From NCBI GenBank assembly GCA_028023455.1, contig JAQFVV010006452.1, forward strand, positions 1,230,501-1,294,500: a DNA stretch of 64,000 nt, written 5' to 3'. Numbering within the stretch: the first letter of the stretch is position 1; every line of letters begins with the position of its first letter. The translations under genes and the position numbers were made by a program. This document shows positions 1-11,893 of the stretch, one piece after another. The notes under the pieces are model-generated. The model had not been told where the DNA came from. It ran no database searches and saw only the letters and a program-made list of their open reading frames with translations. This stretch comes from Epiperipatus broadwayi. Its lineage: Eukaryota; Onychophora; Udeonychophora; Euonychophora; Peripatidae.

Positions 1-45
<45 letters not shown>

Positions 46-55
46 TAACTTTATT

Positions 56-92
<37 letters not shown>
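1..92. repeat. (TA)n microsatellite
   Basis: Two TA dinucleotide runs (about 6-43 and 61-90) are separated by a short AT-rich spacer. The array may continue beyond the left window edge. Confidence 0.95.
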
Positions 93-94
<2 letters not shown>

Positions 95-2550
95 CTTTTA
101 TGAGGCACAGCAACCAGAGAAATGAATATTAAATCTGATGAGATACTTAAAGCAAATTTATTTGAATTGACTAGTATTTAAATTAACAAAGCAGAACTAT
201 TTTTTCTTATTTTAAAACTGTGCAATTGAATGGTCATTGTGATACTGTCACTATCATTACATATTTTTACATTTAATAATTTGCAGAATTTTAAAACAAA
301 TAGAAACATTTCTACTTTGTAAACTTAAATAATTATTGCCTTACATAAGTTTGCTTCTCTTTCTGTTGTGGTTCAAGATAGTAAGAAGTGGACATTTTCC
401 TACAAAAAATAGATTGAATCATAACAGCTAATAGGAAAGCTAATGGTTTATGTTGTCTGTGTTTGGACTACACTGATTTGATTGTTATATATAATTGGCA
501 TTGTAATTATTTACATGCATTTATCATTTAATTAATGTATTATACATATGCATATATATTATAATCTTAAAAAAAAGAATGATATTTATAATAATAACCA
601 CAATGTTTCTTCAATATAAAATATCTAAATCATCGAAATATAATAATTCCCAAAATAACAACAATGCATAAACTATGAGCTATGCTCAGAAGAATTTTAC
701 CATAATTGTGTATGCTACAATAAAAAGAGTCATATGGATAAGAATAACAATAAATAAATATTATCAATATAATATGTAAGATTTAATAAATTTTAAAAGG
801 AAAACTATCTTATTCAGTTATAAATTATAGGAATGCTCTTAATACTGAAAGCATACATTATACAGTTATTAGGTTATATTAAACTGTCTTTCACAACTGC
901 CCTTCTCATTACAACATATCTAATAACTCTCATCTGCAACTCATTGCTATCATCAGATTCATATTTTAAATCTTTTGATAAAGAATATTAGGTTTCTTAT
1001 ATTTTGTGCCACCTTGTTTATTAAAATGATTTCTTTTGCAACATAATTTCTTTAGTATTCATTTATATTATATTGAAATGTCAGGATTCTTTAATTAAAT
1101 ATTTATAATATTAAAATTTACTCTTTTCTTTTATTTAAGAATTATTAAGCAATGAATAGAATCCTAATAGAAATATGAAGAGTCATACTCTTAGCCATAA
1201 GATAATGTCTACCTAACTAACAATAATAATTATAAATTTAAAAGAAAATATTTTAATTAAAATCAAATACATGAAAAACTTTTAATTCAGAATAAAAGCA
1301 AAATACCAGGATTGCATTTAGACATATTGAGTGGATAAAGAATTTTATGATCACTCAGTATATCCTACTAATAACTCTTACTAAATCTTTCTCTATAAAT
1401 TTAAGATAAATAGTTTAATCATTTAAACATATGGTATATAATCAACTGTAATCTTCTGGATAAAGTAAAGAATAATGTTATCACTAAAGCAGTCTTCTTT
1501 TAATAAATCCAATTGGTTAAATTAAACATTTAAATTTAAGAAAATGAATAAATAATTTATTACTTAGATGCTTTCTTCAGATCTACAGATCATTTAAACA
1601 ATGTGATTATTATATTCAAGTTTGTGTGCCTGTACTTTTAATGGTCAACATAAATATAATTGTATAAGGTTTTATGAATTCAAGATCTCTGGATATGTGT
1701 TAATAATGATATTAATAATATAAGACATACTTAACAATAAAAACATTTGTTTTGACAATAGATCCAATTAAATAAATAGCAATTTTACTTACACTATTTC
1801 AAAGCAAACTATTCAGACACTATGCTATGCAATTCATGGCAGAGAAGAAATACTTTTAAAGTTTGAAGATGATAATAAAAATAAATTTATAGATTAAAAG
1901 ATAATTGACTATTATTAACTTTGTCTAACTAATGAAATTTTTTCTTAATATTAGGTTTATCACAAGAAGTTCTACATGCTTCCATAACAGTCATAGTAGT
2001 ATGTTGTTCCAACATTGAGTATATTTAAATACTAATCATGTCTTACCTATCCAGAGATGAAATAAATGCTAGAAGTGATATATATTACTTATTGATGCCC
2101 AAAAATACAATTTTAATTTTTAAATAAATATTTATCAGTTTTTCATCCTTCAATACTGGAAAAGCACAGCAAAATAGACCTGCACATCAAATCCATCAAT
2201 AACCTACACACAGAGTATTCAAGTGTGCAACAGAAGAAATGATAACATTCCTCAGAACCGACAATATCAATTGCCAAAAATAAAGTCATGGTAGTTCACC
2301 ACACATGGCTTTATACAAAGTACACAGGATATAATCCATCCAGGAGGTAAAGATAAGGCAATGAATTTAAATGACGGCATGAACTTAAAGGGAGCACTTA
2401 CATTTTGAGGTCAAAAATTATGCTAGGACTATGTCTCTGAACATGAGGAAAATGAACCATCAAAATATATTAGGAACAATAAAAGTGGCCTTAACTAAAG
2501 CATGTATGCTAAAAAATAAGACATAAATGGTATAACTCATGGAATATATA
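93..2550. other. AT-rich DNA without recognisable gene
   Basis: No coding pattern, RNA gene or mobile element could be supported. Stops are dense in all frames. A slightly less AT-rich patch at about 2150-2460 could be an old element, but no motif was recognised. Confidence 0.5.
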
Positions 2551-2765
2551 ATAAAAGAGAGGCAGCTAAAATCTCTTTATAAAATATATGCTAGCAAAAC
2601 ATCCACAAGATAGATACACAGCTATGATCTCTTGGAAAATTTAATAATAAAATAAATATCCACAAGAGAGACATAACTATAATCTTTTGGATAATATAAT
2701 GGCAAGATAAGCATGTACAGTAAGTATCTATAAGAGAGAGACAAAGCTATCATCTCTTAAACCAA
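2551..2765. repeat. degenerate tandem repeat, about four ~55-65 bp units
   Basis: Four diverged units each contain an AGAGA-type run, then a 'gctat-atctctt' block: near 2558, 2608, 2660 and 2735. Each unit could form a small hairpin between its AGAGA and TCTCT parts. No known satellite family was recognised. Confidence 0.55.
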
Positions 2766-5700
2766 TATTATAATAATTAACTGTTGTGTAAAACTGATAA
2801 TAAAAACTATTTGCCAAATCTGGTCGAATAAAAATATGGCCTGAAATAAGCAATAAGAATATACAATACCCCCATTGGTTTTGCACAAACTCATACATTC
2901 AAATAAATTAATTAATTACTCATGACAAAGTACAAATAACACTTTAAAATTATATAGTATTATAAAATAGTAAATATTCTGTGAACTTCTGGATATTATG
3001 GTTTATAAATAATGCATAACAATATATCAGACAAAAATGCATAATATAAATCAAATAAAATACATGGTATATTACAATAGCATAAAGTTAAAATTTAAAA
3101 TTACATCCAGTTTACCAAAATACATAATTAAAAATCCTTCATCCTGGAGGTCCTACCATTTCAACAGGATATTCTCATTACAATTACCATCTGCAGACAC
3201 AAAAAATGTTGCTTTTATTGAAAAACACAGCAAATTTAAAATTATATGTACAGCATTTAAAATATTTCTTATAAACAACAGATTTCCTAATAAACAGGAA
3301 CACACAATACAATTAATGACCATTCAGTTTTCACAATAAATATTTAAATAAAGCACCAGAAAACTTCTGTACAACATCATACCATTCTTTTATTTGTTCC
3401 TTTGAAAATATAATTAAAAATGAATACATAGGAGGATAGATACCCTTTGGATATAACAGGTTTCATTGTAAAGCAGATTTTTTTAATATTATTAATTATA
3501 CTAATACCAATAATAATGAGATATATACAGCAGATGCGTAATAAATTTAATTGCATAATAAACTTCAATAATAATTCACTCAAGAACATTTTAGATTTCT
3601 TTTATAGATTATACAACTTTACCTTTAGTACAGATCATAGTTAAACAAAAATACTAGCAAAAAATTTTAAATAAATCTTCAATTATTATCATAGAATATT
3701 AATTTTAAAGTAAATAGTCAGGTAGTAATTTTCAGATGAAAAAGTAAATCAATAATTTTAATTTCACAGACTTAGAAAATATTTTCTTAACTCTAGTCTG
3801 AAATAAATAGAAGACAAATCTTTTCATGAATGAATGATTTCATTCTGCCACTAAGATAACAACAAGAAATTAAAATATTACTTCAAAATTCAAATAGATA
3901 ATTTATTAAATTCCACTTATCAATAAATAGGTTCTGACATATGGAATTCAAATAGTCTATTTATGGAAAGATGAATTATTCTGAAGAAAATCATTATTTA
4001 AAGATATGACAATATTAAAATATAATTTAAATATATTTTTTTTTTTTTTATTAATAATTTGTTAAAATGTGTTGCTGAAGAATAAATGTTTTAAAGTCTT
4101 TTAATGAACATCTTATTTCTTCCAACATCTTTTAATATTTAATCCAATACATTTTAAAACTATTAAGAATTTTTAAGAAATACCAAAAGAGCCAAAGTCT
4201 TTAACATTCATAATATTATTGCATATGAAATGTTGAACTGATAATATAGTCTATTTTAAATAAATAAAAATCAATAAAAATTCTTAAGTAAGTGTGGTGA
4301 GCCATACAAAATTCCCCTGAAGTACCAATTTTGCATAAAAATAATTTCTTAAACTTTTCATCATGTTTAAAAGTGATATAGATTTCACATTTCCTAGTAA
4401 ACTTTAGTTTAGAACCTTAGTACCTGGATGAGAATTAAATTAGCAATACATGTTTAACTTTAAGGGCAATAAACATTTTTATAAACAATTAAACTAAATA
4501 AGATTAATTATTAATCAAATAAATTTCCCCAGTAGAATTATTAAAATAAGCAATAAGTAAGCAAGTAGAAAACAAGTAAGCAAACATGTGCAGGTCTTTA
4601 TCTTTGTTATTCCTTATCATGTGACTAACTTTGATGATTAAAAACTGACATTTAAATCACTTCCTATTTGACTTAGTTTACTACAGTTTAAAAATTAATT
4701 AGTCTCCTGGAAAACAAAGCTAAACTCAAACTCATTTACTTAACTGTCTAGACTTTAATTAAAATATTACATTTTAAGACAATTATTTACAAAATTAAAA
4801 AATTATTACAATAAAAATAAAATATTGTATAATAAATCATATTACTTTTAAATATAATATGAATTTACATTAGTCTGTTTAAACACTCTTGTACAATATC
4901 TGATAAAAATGAAGTTTCTCAGAATATTTTTATATAAATATTTAAGAATAGATTTTTTAATATTGTCAACAAAGAAGTGAAATTGAAATTTATAATCAAG
5001 CACACTCATACACATTGACTAATGCTTTCTTTTATTTAAAATTAATAGCTTTTAATAATAAATTAATTCTTTATCTTTTTTAATTAACTATTTTAAAACT
5101 TATTTATCTGAATTAATCTTTATTAAAATTAATACTAATAAAGTATACTTTTACTACCAAATGACTTAAATAAAAAATACCTTTATATAAGCAAGTAAAT
5201 TAAATACTAATACTTAGCATTAAAGATTTAAACTTAGTTATTAAAGTTTAATTTTAACCTTCACTTTTAACATATAAGGGTCTCTATTAAGATAGTTTTA
5301 GCTCTTAATAGCTCTTAACATATATCCACTATTATATAGGTTTAAAATATCCCTAACTTTAGCAATTTGAAATCATTTACAACTACAAATGGATTTATAG
5401 CACTAAGTTGTATTAAAAATCATTTTTATATTTTTACTATAAAAATGACTTAAAGGATAAATTAACATTGAAATATCAAGACTTGATAAATTGGCTTGCA
5501 GTATAAATTAACTTATTGAATTTTATATATATATATAATATTCAATAAGTTAATATATATATACTTAAACAATTAGATAATGTTCAATACAATCATTTAA
5601 ATAGAAAATGCCATTATAATTAATCATACACACTCCCACATACCATTTAATAAAATGATAATAAGAAAGTGAATCTACTTTTTTTACTTAATTCTCTTTG

Positions 5701-6494
5701 TTTAGGAAAAATATTGTTTTGAAGAACTAAGGCAAGTGGGATAAATAGAAATTAATTCATTTATTTATTGTAATATATATATTAAACATACTTTCATTTA
5801 TCAAAATGAAAAAAGTATTTATTATTTTAAACAAACATTGTAACAAACATTTGAACAATAAATATTCAGTATAGGAAATTACAATGTGAATATATATAAC
5901 ATTTAATACAATTGTTTAAATAGTAAATGCTGTTAAAGTAAATGATACAAACATACACTTAGAATTTGACAATATGATAATAAGCAAGTAGATACACTTT
6001 TTTACTTACTACTTAATTATCTTGAATAACTTAGGCAGCTAGCATAACATTAAAAAAATTATAGAGTTATGATACATTTACCTTTTTAAACTGATCTTAA
6101 TATATCATATCTAATTACAATAATATAAAAATTATAAAAAAATTATTTTAAAACATGATTTGAATGATTTATCAGATATTTACATTTATTCATTTATATT
6201 TCAAACACAAATGTTAATTAAAAAAAGAGTTTGTTAATTTTATGAAATCACTAATCTTTGTTTTTTATTATGATCATATATTTTCAATATTTTCCAAGTA
6301 CAAATATAAGTTTTTAGAATTTATTTCATTTGTAAATGCAAATTTTTATTATATCAAGCCTAATTCATTATATTCTTATTTTAAATTCTGTAACAAATAT
6401 ATATATATGTTGATACAAATATTTTCACGGGTTGCATATATAAAAGACATATTTTGCGGGTTCATCCATGTTAAAATATTTTCAATATTGATAT
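2766..6494. other. AT-rich DNA without recognisable gene
   Basis: No gene is supported. It contains a short palindrome centred near 5530 (arms 'aacttattgaat' and 'attcaataagtt' around a TA run). It also has a diverged direct repeat, about 5570-5700 against 5890-6010, sharing 'atgataataag' followed by 'acttttttactta'. Short open frames here have AT-driven composition only. Confidence 0.5.
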
Positions 6495-6500
6495 ACTGAA

Positions 6501-6533
6501 GTTTTGACTTGATAACACAAGTCATCCACAGAG
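6501..6533 (-). ncRNA. hammerhead-like motif at 3' end of Penelope-like element (decayed)
   Basis: On the minus strand GGATGA is followed by GACTTG, a six-base loop, CAAGTC, then AAAAC. Stem II is a perfect 6-bp helix. The core differs from consensus: CTGATGA has decayed to TGGATGA and GAAA to AAAA. A three-base-pair stem III (ACT/AGT) followed by A is possible. It resembles the motifs at 9113-9160 and 63 kb, which supports a shared origin. Self-cleavage is unlikely with these changes. Confidence 0.5.
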
Positions 6534-6624
6534 TGATAAAAGGTAGAAAGACGGTTGTAGAGGCGCTACAATCACTGATTTGAAAAAAAAACGTTAAAGT
6601 TCCACCAATAGCAAAAATGTTAAA

Positions 6625-7100
6625 TTAAGAATGTTTTTTAAAAAAATCTTTCCAAATAGGAGGAAGTTTGCATGTATCATCTCGCTTATTGATACAATCT
6701 GGCCTTTTAAGTATCTCAATGGCTTCTCTAATTTTGCACTGGTAGAGATTATCACATCTGGATATGATCCTGGTACTAGAAAAATCAATTTTATGACCTG
6801 AATCTATAGTATGGAGTGAGAGTGCTGATGATGATGAGTGTTGTTTAACTGCATTAGCATGCTCATCTCTCCTAACACTGATGTGATGATTACTCATACC
6901 TATGTAAGAAGCTTTACAATTTTCACATGAGATTTGATAAACACCATGAGATTCAAGAGGGATTGAATCCTTAGGCTTGGTTATTATATTGCTGATCTTT
7001 TGATGAGTAGAAAACGCTGTATTTATATTATAGCATTTTAATATATGTCCAATACTGTCTGTAGTTCCTTTTACATATGGAACACAAATCCTAATAGCTG
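6625..7100 (-). pseudogene. GIY-YIG endonuclease domain of Penelope-like element
   Basis: This frame continues the RT protein after a frameshift. It opens with the segment VPYVKGTTDSIG typical of the linker after the RT. The nuclease signature follows as GVYQIS...SYIGMS, then a conserved arginine in SVRRDEH, an H-rich and S-rich stretch, and the helix IREAIEI with the catalytic-type glutamate. It ends near WKDFFKKHS at 6625. In this family the domain nicks target DNA to prime reverse transcription. All signature residues are present, but the frame has no own start and is separated from the RT by the frameshift. Confidence 0.85.
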
Positions 7101-8561
7101 ATTTATATCTTTTTGTTTCCTATTTTGTCCATTTTGGGCTTGAAATAAGGTTTTTTTAATAAATTTATAATTGTAACTATTTGCTAATAAAACACTATTA
7201 ATATGATTTATTTCTTCTTTCAGATGTGACTTATCTGAAAGGTTAATTGCTCTATTTAAAAGAGTTTTGGCTACAGAAACTATCTGAGTTGGGTGATGAT
7301 GAGAATGGAAATGTAAATATCTGTCCGTGTGTGTATTCTTTCTGTAAATTGAAAAAGATAAACTATTTGGTGTTCTGGTGACTAGAACATCAAGAAAAGG
7401 GAGTTTTCCATCAGACTCTGTCTCCATTGTAAATTTAATATGAGGATGCATATTATTTAAATGTAAGAAAAAATCATCTAATTTATTTTTTCCATGTTGC
7501 CATATGACAAAAGTGTCATCTATGTATCTGAGCCAAATGAGAGGTTTTAAAGATGATGATTCTAAAGCACGAGTTTCTATATTTTCCATGAATAAATCAG
7601 CTATTACTCCTGAGATAGGTGAGCCCATAGGAATACCAAAAACTTGTCTGTAATGCTGTCCATTGTATACAAAATATGTGTTCAAGAGACAATGTTTAAT
7701 CAAAGCAATAATATGGTCTGGTAAATTGCAACGTTGTGAAATTATATTTAAAGCTTCATCAATTGGAATGTTTGTAAACAAAGACACGACATCAAAACTG
7801 ACCAGAATGTCATTAGCATTAATTTTTAAATTTTTTAAAACAGAAATAAAATGAAAAGAGTTTTTAATATATGATTTAATAGATGGGATTGTAGGTTTAA
7901 TGAAATCCGATAAATATCTAGCTAAAATATGAGTTGGAGATCCTATTGCACTTACTATTGGACGAAGGGGGATATCTGGTTTGTGAATTTTTGGAAGTCC
8001 ATAAAATTTTGGACAGACACATGATTTTTCATGAGGGATTATTTTATTTTTTATCTCTGTTTCAATAGGCGATTTATTAATAATAGCTTTTGTTGTTTTT
8101 TCCAAATATGTAGTATGATCTCTTTTTGATAGTTTATAAGTTTTATCATTAAGCAGATCTAAAATTTTATTATGGTAAATGTCACGATCCATAACAACTG
8201 TGGCATTACCTTTATCAGCTGGAAGTACAACAATTGATTTGTCCAATTTTATATTATTTAATGCTTGTCTTTCTTTCTTTGAAATATTATGTTTAGGAAG
8301 CTTAGCTTTTTTTAAAATATTGCAAATCTCTGCTCTAGCCAAATCAGCAGAAGAAGAATCTATTTTATCAAGAGCTGATTCAACATTACAAACAATTTTC
8401 TCAAAAGGTATCCAGGAAGGTGTTAAAGCAAAATTAAAACCTTTTTCTAAAACCGAAACTTCATCTGTAGAGAGGGCTTTCTTAGATAAATTATAAATGG
8501 TTTTTTGATTTGGATACGTAATGCCATGATTATTTATTAATGTGTAGTCAATCAGAATTGT
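7071..8561 (-). pseudogene. Penelope-like reverse transcriptase
   Basis: Open from an in-frame TAA at 8562-8564 to TAA at 7071, about 496 codons, with no ATG near its beginning. Ordered PLE motifs are visible. They are the N-terminal LPADKGNATVVMD; the finger motif YGLPKIHKPDIPLRPIVS; motif A SFDVVSLFTNIP, with its catalytic Asp; motif B FGIPMGSPISG; motif C YIDD within WLRYIDDTFVIW; and the downstream LPFLDVLVTR box. All catalytic aspartates are intact. The enzyme copies element RNA at a nicked target. The frame ends early in GFVFHM because of a frameshift just before the endonuclease linker. It is either a 5'-truncated copy or one whose start lies in another frame. Confidence 0.9.
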
Positions 8562-8864
8562 TTATGTCACTTTCTTTGACAAGTATCTACATTAAATTAT
8601 ATTTTCTGCACTTCCTTAATATTTGAAATATTGTTTGTTCAGGTTATTGGAATTAGATATTTATATGTGAATTACTTATTTATTATGCATTCAATTGTCA
8701 TGGCAAGACAATTGTGGAAAATTCAGTGTTCTAACTTGTATATTTTGTTTATATGATTAGTTACCTATAATATCTAATATAGTCAAGATATAATCTTATT
8801 TACCTATAATATTCATCTACTATTGCTGTTACATCCAATGCTCACATGTATATTTGTGCATACA

Positions 8865-8868
<4 letters not shown>

Positions 8869-8931
<63 letters not shown>
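8869..8931. repeat. (TA)n microsatellite
   Basis: An uninterrupted TA run of about 60 bp lies between the Penelope-like RT frame and the hammerhead-like motif upstream of it. Confidence 0.95.
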
Positions 8932-8936
<5 letters not shown>

Positions 8937-9112
8937 AACTGTATTTGAAACTTCCATTTAAAAAATAAAAAGATTATATACTAAAATTTATTGCCATACT
9001 CTTTATTTTATATGCATCATTGTATTAACAAACATAATTAATAACTTCTTTCATTTACACATTATTCAATGATAATAAATTTTTTCTATATATTATATTA
9101 TTTTATTTTATT

Positions 9113-9160
9113 TTTAACAGGTTTGGCTTCCCAGTAGTCTTCATCAGAGATACAAATATG
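9113..9160 (-). ncRNA. hammerhead-like motif upstream of Penelope-like RT (decayed)
   Basis: The minus strand reads CTCTGATGA, then AGACTACTGGGAAG, then CCAAAC and CTGTTA. The CTGATGA box is intact, but the GAAAC box is CAAAC and stem II is weak. Its flanks resemble the 63 kb motif (ATATTTGTATCTCTGATGA against ATATTGTAGCTCTGATGA). A relic of a Penelope-type terminal ribozyme is the simplest reading. Confidence 0.45.
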
Positions 9161-9165
9161 TAAAT

Positions 9166-9647
9166 ACAATCTAAAACACACATTCATATTCTAATTACAA
9201 TTGTATAAGTATATTACATTTGTCTTTATAAGTATATCATTCTTAAATTTATATTTTTTGTTTTACATAATATCTATAACATGTTATTTTGCCTTAAAAA
9301 ATTGTATATACACTTTTATATATAATCTGAATCCCATCTGTCCTGGATGCCTGTGATGTAGAATTCAAATCTAGACCAAATAAAATCTTATTAAAGAAGT
9401 AAGATTTTTCTCTTAATAGCTGACTCATATGCCAACTTAGCTTCCAATCTGATATTAATCAGTTAATGAGTATTTAGATATCTTAAGTAGAGAGTAAAAC
9501 AAAAATAGAAATTTTTTAAAGCACTCATCATCAGGATCTGATATCCCTGATGAATACCGACTTCATCCATTCACTATTGGGAGAGATTTTTGCACTGGTG
9601 TAGACTATCTATTAAAAATAAACTTTTATAGCGTTTTACTTTATAAT
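9166..9647. other. AT-rich DNA without recognisable gene
   Basis: Nothing beyond AT-rich sequence was recognised. A CTGATGA at about 9546-9552 has no stem II or GAAA partner and is taken as chance. Confidence 0.4.
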
Positions 9648-10092
9648 TATTAAATATTTACTACGTCTGCCCACCCCTCATATATGTATTAAATGAATTA
9701 TGTCCTGTACATGAGGGTCAGATTGACTTTAGGTCAACACGGGTGTGATAAGAATCTCAGCCTCAGGGTGGCCTTTGAGTGTTCCTTCATCAGATTTTCA
9801 ATTGGATAGACGGTTAAAGTGTTGGAGTGTGGAGTGGATTGAAGCCTGTCCATTAAAGTATGAAGATTGGCTATCTTAATATATATCTGAGCACTTATTG
9901 CATATATGTGTAGAGATGGTAATCCGGACCAACTGATGATTGCTGATTTAGCATGAAATACGTATTGGTGATTATTTATCTTTTTCCACATATATGTGTT
10001 CAAGTGTATAAGTGTTATGAGATAGAGTGGAGAGTAGTGGGTCATGTGAAAGTCTGTGCTCATATACCCTATATATTAAATATTTACTACGT
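9648..10092 (+). mobile_element. HHR repeat family 1, copy 1, with 19-bp target duplication
   Basis: A 407-bp non-coding element (9667-10073) is flanked by perfect 19-bp direct repeats, tattaaatatttactacgt, at 9648-9666 and 10074-10092. It has a head beginning CTGCCCACCCCTC, a hammerhead in the middle (9928-9969), and a tail with a degenerate pol III B-box-like segment; other copies have GAGTTCAAATCC there. The duplication shows insertion by a staggered-cut mechanism, as for retroposons. No poly(A) tail and no protein-coding capacity. Related copies lie near 15.8, 28.8, 30.5, 31.0, 44.2 and 51.7 kb. Confidence 0.8.
9928..9969 (+). ncRNA. hammerhead ribozyme, family 1 (weakened copy)
   Basis: Stem I is ACCAA (9928-9932) paired with TTGGT (9965-9969). 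CTGATGA at 9933-9939 is intact. Stem II is TGCT/AGCA after a T-T mismatch at its base. GAAA is at 9955-9958. Stem III is shortened by about two bases compared with the copies at 30.7 and 31.2 kb. The core is recognisable but the copy is probably slow or inactive. Confidence 0.65.
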
Positions 10093-10968
10093 AACTTTTT
10101 TTAAATCTATTCTTATAATATTCAAATCTTATTTTTACTTTTATTATTATTATCACTATTATAAAAAAAAAATTAATATAGAAAGAAATGACAATTATAA
10201 AAGCAAATATGTAACTTGCTACTTTTTAAAAAATATCTTTTGTCAATTTTACAGTTGCAACATTATGAATGAACACAGAAGACATTTAAAATCACTGACC
10301 TTTTTTAAAAATATCTGCATATCGATCTAAAGGTAATAATACTCTTATTATCAATAGTATTTAAAAAATCTGTAATTGATATTGATTGAATCTGGTTTAA
10401 AAAAAAAAAATACAATAAAGACAATCATAATAAGAAATGGTCTGTTCTATACTAGCCAAAACCTTTGTATTGATTTATGTGAGAAAGTTTTTTACTCATC
10501 CCAAATGCATTTGAAATTAACCTTGTAGTAAGATCTCCAAATGAAGTGTCTGAGTTGAAGGCTGTCAAATATTTTACTTAATAGATTCTACTTCTATTTG
10601 TCATTAGTTTCCAATTCTTATGTACGAAAATTGATATGATCAATTATTATATTATTAATATTTTAATCAGTTAATTTAAAATTTGTGAGTGCCAAATAAC
10701 CCTTACACACATACATGTATAGGTGTTATTTTTAAATATCTTATGCGTGTATATATATATATATGTTAAGACCTCAATTGTGTAAGTTGTTATTAAATCC
10801 ACCTATCAAGATCATGAGAATTTGACTTTGAAAATGGCGGAATTAAGAAATTTATTCAGGCAACGAAAGATTTTTAAAAGAAATTTAGGATATATTTTTG
10901 AAAGCCAGACCAAAATCCTCCCAATTAATCATCCCAGTACTTTATTGCAAAATAGATGTCTAACTAAT
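10093..10968. other. AT-rich DNA without recognisable gene
   Basis: It holds a short TA run near 10748-10764. The open frame at 9953-10330 partly overlaps the repeat and shows no protein signature. Confidence 0.4.
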
Positions 10969-11062
10969 TTTTTTTCATGTCAAATGCGTTGACCGGGAAG
11001 CGAATCCGGGCCAGCAGCTTGGAAGGCAGCTATGCTAACCACTAGGCCACCAACGCATTGAC
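10969..11062 (-). mobile_element. tRNA-Gly-derived mini-SINE, copy a
   Basis: On the minus strand a tRNA-like core (10986-11056) has A-box TGGCCTAGTGG, anticodon arm GCTGCCTTCCAAGCTGC (anticodon TCC, Gly type), and B-box GGATTCGC. It continues into a short tail TTTGACATGAAAAAAAA. Imperfect flanking repeats near agatgtctaactaatttt (10954) and agatgtctgacaaatttt (11063) look like a target duplication. The element is little more than a tRNA plus poly(A). Confidence 0.75.
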
Positions 11063-11569
11063 AGATGTCTGACAAATTTTAACTAGAAAATGAAACAATA
11101 AAAAATCTTAATTAGAAAGTTGTTTATCCTAATAATAAAAAATGCTTCTTTTCACAGTTCCTTTGTAAAAATATGCCATAAAAGCTTTTGCTCTTTATTT
11201 CATATATATGTTAAAATGAAGATTTTTCTTGGCTATGTATAATGTATTATAGTAAAAATATATACCAATGTTTCAGTTGTGTCAGGCACGTAATTAAATG
11301 GGTAATAATATGAAACAGTTGTAGCTAAATTTATTATTTGTAGTGTTAAGTTGCAGTGTTTTATGTGTTTATCTTCACTCAATATTCACAGTATATCCCC
11401 ATTACATTCACATTTGAAATAAAATTGCGGTTTACTATTATTAAAAGTATTATTTTGTTATATATAACAAGATCTACTAATTTAATCTCAGACGATTATA
11501 ATCTTTCTTAGTACTTTGCTTTCTATTATTTATTTATAATTATAAATTTATTAAACGCACATTGATTAG
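11063..11569. other. AT-rich DNA without recognisable gene
   Basis: No feature could be supported beyond the right target repeat of the preceding SINE. Confidence 0.4.
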
Positions 11570-11893
11570 ATTACATAAGTAATATTTACTGAGGCTATAA
11601 CCTCGATAATATGCGTATAAAATGCGATAGTAGGGACCTCTACAGGTGTTTTAACCACAAGCTTACACTATGGACTTAATCAGTGAAGTATTGAATAGCT
11701 TCACGCTCACAGATCTAACCGCTTCAGCTTCACCTATTTAAATAGAAAGTAGGTTGAAGTAAAGAAGGGTTCCCCTCTTTTCTTCCATAGTGTAAGCTTG
11801 TGGTTAAAACACCTGTAGAGGTCCCTACTATCGCATTTTATACGCATATTATCGAGGTTATAGCCTCAGTAAATATTATTTATTTATGTAATC
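11570..11893. mobile_element. foldback element with ~100-bp inverted arms
   Basis: The left arm (about 11570-11671) and right arm (about 11786-11893) are nearly perfect reverse complements. Both run from the attacataagt-type outer end through 'cgataatatgcg' and 'agggacctctacaggtg' to 'cttacactatgga'. The ~115-bp centre is unrelated to the arms. A diverged relative with the same 'agggacctctacagg' block is at 34.65-34.77 kb. It is non-coding and probably a MITE-like or foldback transposon. Confidence 0.7.

Larger units (their letters stand above)
6495..9165 (-). mobile_element. Penelope-like retroelement (degenerate)
   Basis: The minus strand carries the two enzymatic parts of a canonical Penelope-like element, an RT domain then a C-terminal GIY-YIG endonuclease, split by a single frameshift near 7095-7105. 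Hammerhead-like motifs lie beyond the 3' end (6501-6533) and upstream of the RT frame (9113-9160). This matches the published presence of hammerhead motifs in terminal repeats of such elements. The 5' boundary is a guess: it takes the upstream motif as part of the element, and a (TA)n run (8869-8931) sits in between. No start codon is seen at the head of the reading frame, so the copy is probably non-functional. Confidence 0.8.

Noticed and set aside
8179-8496. 105-codon plus-strand open frame
   Set aside because: Antisense shadow of the Penelope-like RT frame.
9537-9580. CTGATGA at about 9546 as a hammerhead
   Set aside because: No stem II, GAAA box or stem I partner is present nearby.
9734-10063. 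109-codon minus-strand open frame
   Set aside because: Lies inside HHR repeat copy 1, has no motif and is not conserved in other copies.
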